Origin: Archilochus colubris
Lineage: Eukaryota; Chordata; Aves; Apodiformes; Trochilidae
Direction: 5' to 3'
Assembly: GCA_023079485.1 (NCBI GenBank)
Contig: CM041115.1
Coordinates: forward strand, 23,180,863 to 23,244,862
Length of the DNA stretch: 64,000 bases
This document shows positions 1 through 33,060 of this stretch, one piece after another (the stretch's first letter is position 1; each line of letters opens with the position of its first letter). A program made the position numbers and the translations under genes. The notes beneath the pieces were generated by a model, which ran no database searches, had not been told where the DNA came from, and saw only the letters and a program-made list of their open reading frames with translations.

Positions 1-19259
<19,259 letters not shown>

Positions 19260-20713
19260 TTAAGTTTAGTACATCATTAACAAACCTTGTTATAATTACA
19301 ATTTTTAATACCATAGTTTTCAGAGCTGCCAATGACCACTGGAAAAAAAAAAATCACAGAATGATGTTACTACATCACTTTGAAGTAAGACTACACTGGT
19401 TCGGACAAAAGGAATTTTGCATGTGCTATTTTTAAAACTGTACATGAAACTGAATGCTCATAAATTATTACTAATAATGCCTCATAGTTTCTTTAATTGT
19501 AATTTCTGATGAAATAGAACTCTGGACCAATTAAGTTTTCTCCATTCTAAATCAACTGCTTAGTCAAAGTTCATAAAATCAAGCAAAAGTTAAGAAAGTG
19601 TTTGCAGAATGGATATCTGAATTAAAAATTGGAAATACTTTCCAAGATACAATGCTAAGCCTGTCGTAGACCACATCCATGCTTTGGCCAGGATATAGGC
19701 TCTGTAGAACTATCCAAGCTATCTCCAAGCTTCAGGGCACCAATTCAGATCAACGTAGGATGTAAAACTACATGAGAAACTACACACAAACTAAAAAAGA
19801 TATCTCATGTTATAAATCTGAAAAGCAAGGGCTGGCAAATGTAGCCCAGACAGCTCAGGTGATGTCCACAAGCAGCTGAAAATGAAATACACTTAATTTT
19901 TGCCCAGTCAAGGAATCCAGCTTGCCATCTAGGAAGAAGGTACAGAAACACTTCACCCTCTTTCCCAAATTATATTCCTGATGATTGATTTACTGAATAA
20001 ATACTTAATCAAACAGTATTGGTCACAAGAAAAGAGTTTCAGTGTTCAAGAAATAGCAAATTGGCAACTTTTCAAAAAGGAACATAAAACACAATGACAA
20101 GGATACAATCTCAGTAAGAGGAGAAGACCTTTATCACATCAACTACAGTCTGAATCCAAACAAGGCTCTTCAGTAAAAACATTAGAGGAAGACTACTTCT
20201 GCAGTATTTTTAAAATTAGATTATCCAAAAATAATGGATGATTTGTACCATAAAATTCGGTTGCTGAAAGAACATTCCAACACTTCTCTTTAAGCTTTAG
20301 AAGGCAGGTATTCTTTATTGCAGCACTGCATGCACGAGAGATCTCAAAGTCACACATGACATGAATGACAACAGACATGTCTTAGATTGTACTTATACAT
20401 AAATATGTATAAAATTCATTGCAATAAACATCAGATTTCCTGGAGCTAATTACAGTATTTATCTGGTGCCTGGAACTATTTGCATTCTGAGTAGGGGAGG
20501 GTCTTTGGTGGTCTTCCAGAAAGTCGTCCTGTGATGTCCTTGTGTTAATCTCCAACACATGCACAATGTTAGGCAGCAAGTCTAGCTAGTCTCTGCCAAT
20601 TCACATTTACAAGGCCTGGGCACAGCTTAGATGAGCACAAATCAACCAAACGACAACCAAAGGAGATTTGGACTGGATCCCCTTGCTTTCTAGTCTCCTT
20701 CTCAGACAGAAGC

Positions 20714-21135
20714 TTAGCTGTAGCTGGATCCAATCCTCCTCCCAGGACTGGGTTTCCTATTCAGGAAATGGTCCTGCTTTGAAGGTAACCAGTTATGTGC
20801 CACATCCAGTCTCTTTTTAAATATCTCCAGGGACAGAGAATCCACTACTACCCTGGGCAGCCCATTCCAATGTCTGATCACCCTCTCCATAAAGAAATTC
20901 TTTCTAATATCGAACCTAAACCTCCCCTGGCACAACTTGAGACCGTGCCCCCTTGTCTTGCTGATAGTTGCCTGGGAAAAGAGACCAACCCCCACCTGGC
21001 TACAACCTCTTTTCAGGGAGTTGTTGAGCCAGCCAAGGGGGTGTGGGTGGGGAGTCATTCTGATGGGACTCCCAAAGTTCACCAATGCATCCCGTAATTT
21101 TACAGGCCTATCTCCTTCGTATCATAACCAGTAAG
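20714..21135 (-). mobile_element. CR1 LINE fragment, 3' portion
   Basis: Minus-orientation fragment of the CR1 3' region. Its translation gives [20 protein letters not shown] and [19 protein letters not shown], the conserved C-terminal stretch of CR1 open reading frame 2, with an intact open frame of about 120 codons. The ATCATAGAAT-type 3' terminal repeats are not obvious, and the sequence runs at its right edge into a different, LTR-like repeat. Confidence 0.85.
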
Positions 21136-21149
21136 TGTGGTTGAATCAT

Positions 21150-22325
21150 CATGACTAAGCAGCCAGAATGGACTTCAGCCCCTTCTGCTCCTCATTTGTT
21201 TTCATCTCCAATATTATTATTACCATCATATGCAAGACTCAGGCCATATGCAGGTGCTTACCACCGTCTTCTTCCCCTCCAGCAACCCTTTTAGAAATGC
21301 TAATGGGGATTTGATCAGAGGTCTGCAAAGGTGAATCGGTGCCAATCCCTCTGGCCCAGTTCTACTGGAGTGCTAAACGGGTCCTAGGACGGGAATTATA
21401 ACAGTTCCCCCATCCAGTCCCTTACAGGAGGATGCACTGGTGATGTCTGCTAGAAGAGGAATGGGGATGTTCTGCAATGGACCAATGGCAAGACATAGCT
21501 GAGCACATCAGTGAAACTGGTGTTGCTTCTGTGAAAGTACATTTAAGAAAGGGCAAAATGCTGCCAAGGCAGTGAGTAGCTAGCGAAAAAATTATGAAGG
21601 ACTCTGGAAATGCTAAGGTCAGAGAAAAAGAGGGAGGAGGAGTTGCTCAAGGCTCTGGAACAGAGATTTTTCCCTGCAACCCAGAGAGAAGACCATGGTA
21701 AAGGAGACATCTCCCTGATGCCCATGGAAAGGACCATGCAGATACCTGCACTACAGACCAGGGAGGACCCCATACTAGAACAGGATGGGTATTTCCTAAA
21801 AAAACTGCCACCTGTGGAGTCTCTGCAGTAAAGCAGAATCTCCTTACAAGAACCCATGGAGGACCCATGCTGGAGAATGTTTAGCGTGAAGAGCAGAAGA
21901 CCATGGAGAGAACTCACACTGGGACAGGGGAAAGCCATGAGGAGGAAAGAGAAGCACAGAAGAACTCTCAAGGGCAGATTCCTATTCCCCATATCCCTAC
22001 ACCACCTGAAGAGAAGAAGATAGAGGAGCTAGGAAAGAAGGACAGAGATTCAGCTTGCAGAAAAGGGGGGAGAGGAAGGACAAAGGTGTTTGTGTCTTTG
22101 TTTCTCACCATCCTACTCTTAACTGGCAACAAGATACATTCTTTTTTTCCTCCAAATTAAGCCCCTTTTGTTACTGTCAGCAACTGGTATGAAATTTCCC
22201 AATCTTCATCTCAGCTTGTGAACTTTCATATTTTATTTTCATTCCTTGTCTTGTTGATGAGGCAGAGTAAGAGTGGCTGAGTGGGGTCTGTCAGCTTACC
22301 AAAGTCAAGCCACCACACTTAGGTA
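21150..22325 (+). mobile_element. Probable LTR-type interspersed repeat (no coding genes)
   Basis: A purine-rich block with repeated GGAGGACCC, CCATGGA and GGACCATG motifs (21,640-21,920) is followed by a T-rich stretch and an end resembling GTCAAGCCACCACA (about 22,303-22,320). From memory this order resembles a common bird endogenous-retrovirus LTR, in which repeated 'GTGGAGGACCCACGCTGGAG'-like units precede a TTTTGTTACTG segment. The open frames inside are short and not gag, pol or env. The class is a recollection; the left boundary is uncertain. Confidence 0.4.
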
Positions 22326-25300
22326 TAGTTCTTACCTCCACTGCAATAAAAAAGAAACTGAGTGCTGAATAAAGCCAAAGAAACACTCAGTGATTACCAT
22401 GTATCCAACATGAGCACATATGCTTTTTTCCTACAGCCATTCTGCAAATTTCAGACCTTAGATATGCAAATTGCTACAGGAAGGCCAACTTATGTTTGCA
22501 TGTATTACCAAAAGAGTGCTGGTTTGCACTTATCAAATGTACTATTTGCTACAAAGGGCCAAACTTTCAAAGTACAATAAGGCTCAAGGACATTTGGTTC
22601 TTGTTCTTAGCTTGTAAATACTGTCAGTCAGATCACAGAAGTGCTACATCAGTTATGAGGTCCAGGTATTTAGAAGACCCAGGACACAAATGATTAGTAA
22701 CAAATTTTACTGCAAAAGATATAGGTAATATCAAACCTCTCAAATGCTGTGTACATCTCTGAAGAGAATGGATTATCAATAGAGTTAAATATTTCAGTTC
22801 TCACATACATATCAAATACATGTCAAATTGGCATTGTTTTAAAATGTCTCCTCTAGTTGCAAAATCTGCTATAAAAAGCAATGGGATTTTCATCTTCCCC
22901 TTTTATCTATTTTCACAGATTTCAGAGAGAACTCTATACTCAGAAAGGCAATTCAAGAAAAATGATACCTTAAATACTAATTCAATTTAAAAGATGAGAA
23001 CAGAAGAATATTCAGTTAAAACATAGGCATTAAAATTTGATCTTACAGTTTCTGTAGAAGAAAACGTTAGTTATTCACTGAGTTTTTGAAAAACTTTAAG
23101 ATGTCAATAGGAAATACATACTTGATAACATACTCACCTGTCAGCAGAAGAAATCCTAGCACTCTAAAATAAAGAAGTTTGTCAGGAGTGCTCACTGGTT
23201 ATGTCTGCAAACACAGCAGATCCCTATCAACTTCTCTTGACCTCCTAGTTTTGTATAAGGAAAATAATATTTTACAGTGATAGTATCTTCACGTGTAAAG
23301 TAAGATTTAGGAGGTGAAAACATGGGAGGTAGAAACTACCAGAAGCAATAAATAACCACAGATCCAGTACAAACATTTCTATTTCATGAAAATAATAAAA
23401 TTTCAAAAGCATTTTTATGAGGAAGATTTCTTTACAATTCTGTCTCTAAATTAAAACTACCATGGATATCAGGCACTCTGGAACAAATAGGGGGCCTCTG
23501 TGAATACAAACAGGCAGTGCATAACAATTAAATGGGAACATATCAAAATGGCACAGAAATTAGTTCAGTATTTCATGTGCATTTTATATACTTGCAATTA
23601 TACAACCTGATGAATGCAAGTCACACTTTTAATTTGGCAGATACAGAGGCATTTGTGTGCACACACCCCTATAGAGGTTTGTGTATATTTACATAACACA
23701 TTGTTAAATTAATTTAACATCAGATAAGAAGAAGAGAAACACATTCAAAGTAGATAGATTGCACAAAATGACAACTTAGATCGGAGACTCCCTGAAGCTA
23801 CTTAAAACAAAAAGATTAATTTTGTAAATCAATAGTATTATTAAAACACATCCACAAGAAGGCTATCAGGATGCTCATTAATGCAAAGACAAGGAAACTA
23901 TTAATTTTCTAAAAATGCCTTTAAAACCTTGGTAAAAGAACAAATCTGAAAAGCGTACTATCTTCTTGCTGAAATACTGTGAGAATATGTAAACACAGGA
24001 GTAAAAAGGAGGAAATAAACAGTAACAAATTAGTATCAGCCATCCAACTCCTTGAAGAAGGAATTGACTGTATTCCTAAACATATTGCTGCAATTGCTTG
24101 ATTTTCAAATTCAAATTTAAAATGGTTAAATACTGGCATCACTTAAACTTTATAAAGGAATTGAAGGCACTGTGACTCAAGAGTAGCAAAATACAGCCCG
24201 TGGGACTGCTGAACTAGCAAAATTTTTGACTAGTCATTTTTCTATAGCTTGTAGTCCTTAAAATATCACTTATACAATCAAAAAGACAATTACAGTACTC
24301 AGAGATGACAGATACTAATTTTGCCTCACTACTTCAAACAGCCAAGTTACTGCCCTACAGCACTCCATTAAGTGCAAATTATTTTTAAAACCATGTGGTG
24401 AGAGAAGACAGACATCTAAAGCCTTTAACACAGTTCCTCCTAACTAGTGGATGAAAGACTTTTTTCCATCACCAGAGATCATGTAACCAAGTAGTCTGTA
24501 AGGTTTAAAGGCCTGTTCTTGACCTTGGAGGGTCTGCAGGACTTCCTGAAGGTTACTGTATTTGTCATCCTAAATACAATGTCACAGAACAGACAGGTTA
24601 CTGGGTTTAAGCAGTACATAAAGTCATGATGCACCAAACACCTGTGCATGCAAAGTGCTGGAGACAAATATGTTTTTCACAAAATGACATGATGGCTTGA
24701 CTATCTTATTTTTTTTTCAAAACACTTCCCACACCAAGAGTTAAAACCAAACTTTCTAGTGGGTCACTATAATAGATCCATAAGGTCTTGTAGGTATAAC
24801 TCTCTACCAAATGAATCATGCTTAGGTCACTAAAAAGGGAAAGACAGACTGCTCTACCTCTTACACCTGTATACACTCATACAGACACGCAATTATAAAC
24901 ATGTCAATTTAAACACACGATTGTAAAAGCCTGGCCCTTAGCTTCAGCACAAGAATTATTATTTGCTTATTTTATTAATGCTTATTCATGTATTTATTTA
25001 TGCTTATTTTTTTAAAATGGCATCTCTGTGCAAAGGTAGTTTTTCACAATTATTGATATTTTGCTATGAACACTGTATGCCTATGCATGTAAAGAAAACT
25101 TCATGTGTGAAGGTGGCTAAACAGGCTCAAAACATTTCTGTGTTTAAACCTTATCATCTAAGGAAGGGATGTGTAGGAGACTGACCATTTACAGTTTTTG
25201 TTAACCACATTTTCAGCGGTGCAGCAACAGAAACTTCACATAAGCTTAATAACAAAGCCTAGTTACTCTCACAAGCCACACATAACCACAACCATTTCAA

Positions 25301-26940
25301 CAGGTATGTGTTAAATAATGCAATTACCAGGCTTGTCTGTGGTTTTTTATTAAACTCTGTCCTTAAGAAAACTTAAGAAAAATCCACCCCAAATACTCTG
25401 TGAGATTTTTTTTACATATAAAAATATTTATGACCACACATAGACTAATATAGGGTTTAATTATGTCTAGGCATATAGTGTTAAGTTACTCCTACCCATA
25501 TTTCCCTTCTGTTTTAAATCACATACTGACAGTATTCTTTTTACCTTCCTCTATCTAAAGATACTCAGAGGCATTGCTCAATATTTTTAAATGGTACTGG
25601 CCAGACTTCCAGCTTTATTGTACATATCAAACTACTGTGAAATAGCTTAACCCCCTGAGAGCATACAACACCAAAAGACCATTATACTACTCAGCAATTG
25701 ATGGCACATACAGAGTTTCTTGTTGTATCAGTCTCTCCATATATATGTATGTGCTCCAGGGACCCAAAGAAGGTGAGTTGGTCTTCTGCCCTTCTTCCTA
25801 CTCAGTAACTTTGCATGCATGTAATAGCATTAAAAACTGAAATCCAAAGATTACAAAGGAAAGAAACAACATTTCAAGATACAAAGATTTCTTTCCCAGT
25901 GCTATGGCAAACAGGAACTGTCTGAGAAAAGCCTAATCATACAGTGAAATAAGAAATCATCACAAGCTTATAAATAATAGCAAAACAAAAAGAATTATTT
26001 AACTTATTCATAGAAAAGGGATGATTAAAAAAGGACTGATATTGAAATAAAATATTTTTCACTTTCATTAATAAAAAGATATCTCATATGACAACCTAAT
26101 TTAATTTACTTTGTACTCTTGCTGAAACAATCACATCTGTGCTTCCTCAAATCTGAAATAAACAGGAAGATATTTAGTTATGTGAACTTTTACGAACTTT
26201 TGAACCAAACTGGAGGTCCACAAATAAAAGTCCACCATTCAGGGTCACTATATTAATTTGAGATACTTAGTAGATCCATGATTGAATGATTGAATGAAAC
26301 TGACAGAATCAGGAGTTTCTAGAAAGTCCATGTTTAAAAAATTAATTTCTTCTTTTTAACAATATTCTTAATTTAACAGCCTGATCATTATACCAGTGTT
26401 TCTGATCCCATCCTTTCCAGCTGTTTAAAACACAATGAGAACAAGTTCCTTAAGTTGCCATGTGTAGAAGGCTTCTATCCAAAACTAACAATTCCAAACA
26501 GCATCGGAGTGGGGATGACCAAAAATGTTCTCCAAGCAAACACAGAAGAACCATGAGTTAATAAAGCTCTGAGTATCACTTAAATGAAAGAAGAATAAGC
26601 TAAAAGGAAGAGCTGAAATAGGTCTCCTAGATAAACATGCAAAGCAGGAAAACAGGACCAGCTCACTAAGCACCCATTAATGTTTTATCCTACTTATTAT
26701 TCTGTTATTTAAGGAACAAATAACAAAGAAAGTAAAAAGAATATTTATGTTACTACATAAAAGCTGTATTTGCTAGGGAATACTCTGAGAGACCCAAAGC
26801 AATCCAGAATAGCAGCTTCATACAACTGATGTATATGGAATGAAAAAGATACATAGCTCAACCACAGCTTTTTTCACCAAGAACCTATGGACTGAACAAG
26901 GTTATTTGGACGCAGTCAGCCCCCAGGAAATATTTCAGCA

Positions 26941-26981
26941 CCTAACTAACCTAACTTGACCTAACATAACCCAACCTAACC
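26941..26981. repeat. CCTAAC-rich degenerate telomere-like tract
   Basis: About 40 bp built from CCTAAC, CTAAC, CCTAACTTGA and ACCCAACC variants. It resembles the C-rich strand of vertebrate telomeric (CCCTAA)n in an imperfect, 5-6-bp-period form. It is too short and irregular to be sure it derives from telomeric DNA. Confidence 0.5.
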
Positions 26982-27227
26982 AAGACACAACTAGTACAGA
27001 ACTGAAGATGCCATCAGCCAGCATTGAAGACCACCCTTGCTTTTGCTGGCCTGCTCTGGATCACTCTCCCTGCTAAGGATGCAGGACATGAGCTCTGCCA
27101 GCTTTACTATATCTAAAAGGGAAAGCTGCAAAGAAAAAGCAGATTATTTGCTTAGGTTCCCTTTTCACTTTCACAAATGTAAGCAAATGACCACAATGAA
27201 TAAATTACTATGCAATTAAAATAATCC

Positions 27228-27246
27228 AAAACAACAACAACAACAA
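27228..27246. repeat. (CAA)n microsatellite
   Basis: About six CAA units in intron 2 of KCNN2. Short simple repeat. Confidence 0.85.
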
Positions 27247-30200
27247 AGTATGTGGGTCTACTACAACTGCTATGCTCATTTTGATAGTATGGAAATGCAC
27301 ACACTGATGTGAAAACTATGTTGCGTTGAAGTAAGCAGCATTTCCAAAACTTTGTATTTGAATTACACAGCACATTTTCCCACAAAATAGATGTGCTATT
27401 TTACAGAACTAATTTTTAAAACAATTTTTTTAAAAAAACTTAGTGGTCTGTGTTGTACTTTTCCTCCTTTTGAATACCTCAGAAATAAAAGTAACTCTGA
27501 TTCAACAATCTTCTTCCAGAAGCAAAACTTACTGGAGAGAGCTACTTACACTTCAATATTTTATCAACATTTCATGTTGCTAATTTTAATTTATTATTTT
27601 ACAATTCTTCACATAGGTTTTGCTTTGCTTTATTTGGTACTAAAAATAAATTGTTCTATCAATCACTTCATGAAGAAATGCCATCTCCCAAAACAGCTTC
27701 CATCTGCCACTGTTCTCAGTGTGAGAGAAGCCTCACTCTCTTCAGGAATTATCAGCTTCATTACTCCTAGGAAAACTGGAACCAATTAAAAAAGGATGTA
27801 TTTAGCCACACTGCTAAATTTCTCATCTGGCTTTGCTGTATCCTACCCATCCTGCTGCTGGGAGGTAGACAAAGTCTGATGATAAATGGCTGTACGTAAA
27901 GATGGAGAATCAAACATTTTCCTACTTGACAACCAAATCTGGAAAGCAGACTGGCAGTAGGTAGTTGTCTGTTTTTTTAATTTTTTTTTCCACATTTTGC
28001 CATTAAAGTGATATAGAAGCTGAACTGGGAACACATCAGGCCCAGGGTCTATCATGTTGCATAAAGGTTTAGTTATTAATTATCATACTGCAGATATCTC
28101 AACAGAACACAAGTTTTTACCATGAAGCCTAAACCTGAATAAGAACAGAGGGAGGAGAACGTGTGAAACTACTTTATCCATTACATGGTTAAGAAAATGA
28201 CTGTGTTCAGCATCAGCTGTCACAGGATACCTTTTTAGTTATACTGGAATTTGGCTGGACAAGAATTTATCTTTTATCAGCCCATTCCTTATGACAAGCC
28301 CGAGACTAACTCTTGGGCAGAATCCTACAAGGAATCCATAATCAAAGGAACCCACTATAATCTGGATGTAGTAGCTGGATAGTCCAAACTGAATTTTCCA
28401 GCTATTGCAGAGAGCAGCTCTATGGACAAATGAAAAGTGGGTAAAGAGCATCCTTAGCTTATTCATAAATCCATGTCTGTTCATGGGTTTCCAGTTCTTC
28501 TTTAAGAAAGATATTTTAATACTGACAAAGGGGTTAAAGATCAAATGTTTAGCATAAAATGAGGATGCTCCAGACTGAAAGTCTTTGAACATTTCACTAA
28601 TTTAGATGTTAACAGATACAGATTCTTCTCTGAAGTAAACACACACCTCAAATGTGCATGACTGGTATAAAAGCTGTAACTAATATTGTATCATCTTTGA
28701 CAAAAACTTCATTAAACCTAAATGCTATCAGTGAATGCTTAGTGATCATTATTGCTAGTCGTATTTGTTTCAGGTAGGAAATGTTTATTTTGTGCTCTCT
28801 AGTCACACCTGAAGATTCAGTCTTTCTCCAGTTTTCCAGACAGAAATCAGAGCTCTGTGCATGTAGATTTTACATAGGCAATGGTACAGACTGAATCAAA
28901 CCTATTGTATAGCTGGTATTTTTAATTAAAGACCTGACTCATTCCCTCACTGCAGAAGATCTTACTCTTAAAAGCACAACAACTGTTGCAAAACAAGACA
29001 TACCATTCACCACTTGGGATGAATCTTTGTTTTGTTTAGAGACTGAAGATGAAGGATTTCTTCATAATGCATTACTCTCATCAAAGACAGCACTATAAGA
29101 GGTCAGCGGTAGGGCAGGTGTGAGTATCTTCCTACCCTATAATAGTGCTAAAGAAATTGCAACACTGTGAAAGCTGGAATAAACAATTCTAACGGGAATA
29201 AAATGCTTCATAAAGATTCCCAACAGTATCTCATTAGGACGTACTGTGAAGCACATTCTGTGTTGCAGTGTTTGGGAAATCTGCTAAAGCAGGCAGATAA
29301 CTCTTGAAAATTACAGGCAGAGCTGGATGGCAACAACACTGTCTTATTTACATGACAAATGACTGATCTGAGCATAAGACTACAAGACAGGCAAGTCTGA
29401 GCTTCAAATGTACTTACCAAGCCCTACATGGATTACTTCCACTGTATTTGAACTCTTCATCTCAGTATTCCCTTTTGTAAAAACATCAATTAAGTGACAG
29501 AAAAAAATGTGATGGTTCATCCAGGTAATTCTCTTTAACAATGAAAACTGCAATGTAAATGCTGGTTATACATACGCTTCCTTCTTTACACACTATCTTA
29601 CACTTGCCAATCAAACCACAAAACTGATGCTTAACTGTTTATGAAAGATATTCAGCTGCACTCGAAAATACTACAAGCAATGGTATTTTTATTTCTTCAT
29701 TAGTTTTTATTTCAAATATGCTCTTTTACAAACAAAAATGTCCTTTACCTCTGACATCTTCTGAAAACCCACACTCAGCAACAACCTAGATCCCTTCCTG
29801 CAGACACATCCTTACCCACAGCAGTGATTTTGGAAAGCAAATTAATCTAGTGCTACACTTCTACAGCCTTTTAACTCTATTTATGACCCACCTGCCTCCT
29901 GCAGACTTCAGTAACTTAAGATATGCATTTAATTAGAATTCAGTATTATTAAATATTACTAAAAATAAACAATTCTGCTGGTTAATCACATAACACAGAA
30001 CCTAGTTCTCCTCTATTCATCAGGATAGTGCTACAGTATTAATAGGCAGAGAAGTTTAGATGGAGCAGATTTTTCTTCTGATTAATATGTTTCTTTACAG
30101 AGTAATTTGCTCCTAAAAAGACTAAGGGTAGTGATTTTTAAATGAAAAATATTTGAGGCCTACCTTTTGATTATACTTTACATGGAATTCCGAGGGGTAT

Positions 30201-32177
30201 CTATGCCATGAAAAGCTGTAGTGTTTCCTTACAAAGAATTTAATTCTGAAAGGTCTGCCAGTCTTCACCATAATGAATGAGCGAAGAAAGCACCACAGGA
30301 GATGCATGCAATTATCATCAGAATTCCTCACTCTTCGCTCCTTCAATATAAAACAATGTTTACTGAGGACTGTTTTCCTGACGAAAAGATGAAGCACATC
30401 TTCAGGGACTGCTCAAGAAGGAAAAGCTGAATGAATCAGGAGGTTGCAAAGACGTGATTCCCAGCAACTACATTAAAATGGTACTATATAAATTTTTTTG
30501 TATTATATTAACCAAACATTTTTGGTTAATATGCAAAGGCCTTAGTTCAGAAACACCACTTTGAAGTATAAAATGTTCATGCTTTATTACTCCCTTTATA
30601 TAAGAATTCATTCTAAGCTATAAGCTATGTTCTCAGGACAATCTCTTCTGATCTTCTGACAGCCATAAAAAAAATTATTTAATACAGTTTTCACTAAAAT
30701 AATGAGACAAAGGTGATTTACATAAATTCATTAAAAATACACTGTGATCCTTCCACTGATGTAAATAAAATAAGCAAACTTCTATAAACTGCTATTACTG
30801 TTTGCACAATAATCCAGTCAAGATGTGTATTTACTAACATTATATCCCCTTTGCTGATGCCCCTTTGTCCATTTCTTCAAGTTTTCAGGAACAGGAAAAA
30901 AATTAAAAGATTTTTGATTCTTCAGCAAGGGCTCTTAGGAGCTAGGGCTCTTACTTGTGACAACATTCCAAAAAGTTAATGTTTTATTCCAAACCCATTA
31001 GTAGCACATTATTTTCCCACTACTTCAGAACCATTTAGGGACTGAAGGTGCTTTTTCCCTGGAGCCCTAGGAGGCTCTGCTGTAAAAGTAATGGCTTAAC
31101 CTTAACTTTGAAGTTTGCAAGACTTTCCACATTTGTTCTACCCATGTATGAACCAGCTACACATTTAAGAAAAGGTGACATGTAAAATGTGAAGATTTCT
31201 ATTCACTTCTGCCAAATCCCAACAACTTTCCTGTTTCTGCATGAGTGAGAGCACTGGTAACAGGACGGAAAAGAGGTTCAGATTCCATTCAAGAGAGGTT
31301 AGTATTACTTGGGTTAATATTATTTAGGACAGGCAATATAACAAGGTGATGTTTATTATACAGAAAGGAAATGCTATGAAGTCTACCATCAAAGCAGGAG
31401 TGTTCCAATGTATGTATTTCTCCAGTGACCACCATCTCTCAAGAAAGACCAACCTGTAGTGGAATGCCCAACAAAAGACATTAAAGACAACTGGCAACCT
31501 CAGAGAATTTTGTTTTCAATACTTCTCTCTGAAAAGTACAAAAAAGTGCCAGTAAAACTTTGGCAGTACATCCTTAGAGAGCATTTCTATCTTCAGTACT
31601 ACTAGAGACAGAGAAGTCTATTTTTCAATAATAGTAGAAAAACTGCAGCTTTATTGTATGAGCTGCCAAAAAAAACTTTCTTAAATTCCACTTTCTTTAT
31701 TGATCTAACAATAAATTCTGCTAGGAAAATGCGGAATGGAAAAAATAAGTTGTCTAGGAACTACAATTTTAACTATGTTCCATGCTGCTGCTTTAATCAT
31801 ATAAAATAGTATTAAGTAACAAACTGTTTATGCATGAAGTGGATAATTTATACATCAAAAATTATTATGATAACTGGATCATGCTATCTTCTTAGTTCTT
31901 CCCTCCTCCGCCTCCTCAAGCTCTCAACTTGTCTGAGTAATACTCAGACAAATACCTGTTCTAGGCTGGAATAGTGATGAAATAAATTTTCCCCATTGTT
32001 CTTCCAACGCTGCTCTGAAGACCTGAACCAACAATCATACAAGCATGGAGAGACAGCAATGTGAATTTCATTATCTCCCAGATGTGATGTTTTTAACAGC
32101 ATTATAGGCAATGGACCAAAAAGAGGACACACAGATTTGGGAATGCCACTATCCTTAACTCTAACATCATCATTGTT

Positions 32178-32362
32178 GTGGGTTGGTTTTTTGTTGGTTT
32201 TTTTTTTTTGTGTGTTTTTTTTTTGTTTTGTTTTGTTTGTTGGTTGGTTTGGTTTTGGTTTTTTCCTCATGGTTTTTTTGTTTGCTTTGCTTTGGGGTTT
32301 TTTTGTTTTTTGTTTTGTTTCTGTTTTGGGGGGTTGGTTGGTTGGTTGGTTGGCTGGTTTTT
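32178..32362. repeat. G/T-rich low-complexity tract with GGTT tetranucleotides
   Basis: About 185 bp of almost only G and T: T-runs, TTTTG units and a terminal run of GGTTGG units near 32,332-32,356. It is the A/C-rich strand on the KCNN2 coding side. Open frames here encode only Phe/Val/Trp/Gly-rich strings and are artefacts. It lies about 330 bp downstream (in the direction of KCNN2 transcription) of the intronic CpG island. Confidence 0.9.
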
Positions 32363-32689
32363 TCCCTAGAAGAGGGATGAACGTGAAGGAAACTTGATTG
32401 TAATTTTTATCCACTTTTTCTGGAAATGATAAAGAAGGCTATGAATCATTATGGTTTCATCTGGCTTTTGTTACAGCCTTGGCAAGTTTACAGCAAGTTT
32501 AATAACAGCTCACACTTCATTCTACAGAACAACTAATACAGTGTGAGCAGTGAAAACCTAGATGATGAAAGGATCTTGTTATTTCCAGTACTTCACAAAA
32601 CTACACAGCATCCATACAGTTGTTCTCGTTTCAGTACTGCAGCCACATCCTTCCGAAGGATGGTGCAGCCTGTCCGATGCACGCAGCCC

Positions 32690-33060
32690 TGAGCAAGTCA
32701 CTGGGATTACACAAACAAAGCCACGCTGCTCACGGGCTTTGGATGCGAGGCTGAAAACAGTCCCGGGGGGACACCTGCGCGGCGGGGGAGCTCACCTGGT
32801 GCGGGAGTCTGGCGGGGGTCTAGTGGGGTTGTCCCCCCCCTCCCTTCCCCTCTTCCTCCCTCCTTCCCTCCCGCTGCAGCGGGTCCCGGGTCGGGCCGAG
32901 CCACGCGCGGTTCGGAGCTGTCTGCGGTGCTGAAAAGGAGACGGCGGTGGCAAACGCGCCCTCCCGTCCACACCAACCCTTCCCCCGGGAAAGCTGAAGG
33001 CTCGTCCCCAGCATATCAACCCCGGTCTAACCGGGAGAAAAAGAGGACGAAGAAAACTCG
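32690..33060. promoter_or_regulatory. Intronic CpG-rich island in KCNN2 intron 2
   Basis: A sharply bounded patch of about 370 bp rich in G, C and CpG (for example CGCGGCGGGG, CCACGCGCGG, AACGCGCCC), inside otherwise AT-rich intron. On the minus strand it ends with a good splice donor, CACCAG|GTGAGC, at 32796/32795, so it could hold an alternative first exon of about 200-260 nt. Its only minus-strand ATG near the middle (33014) opens a 64-codon frame that stops at 32820, before the donor. No known protein is recognisable in either strand. Promoter activity is inferred. Confidence 0.5.

Noticed and set aside
32137..32397. Phe/Val/Gly-rich open frames in the G/T tract
   Set aside because: Pure low-complexity translation of a simple repeat in all frames.
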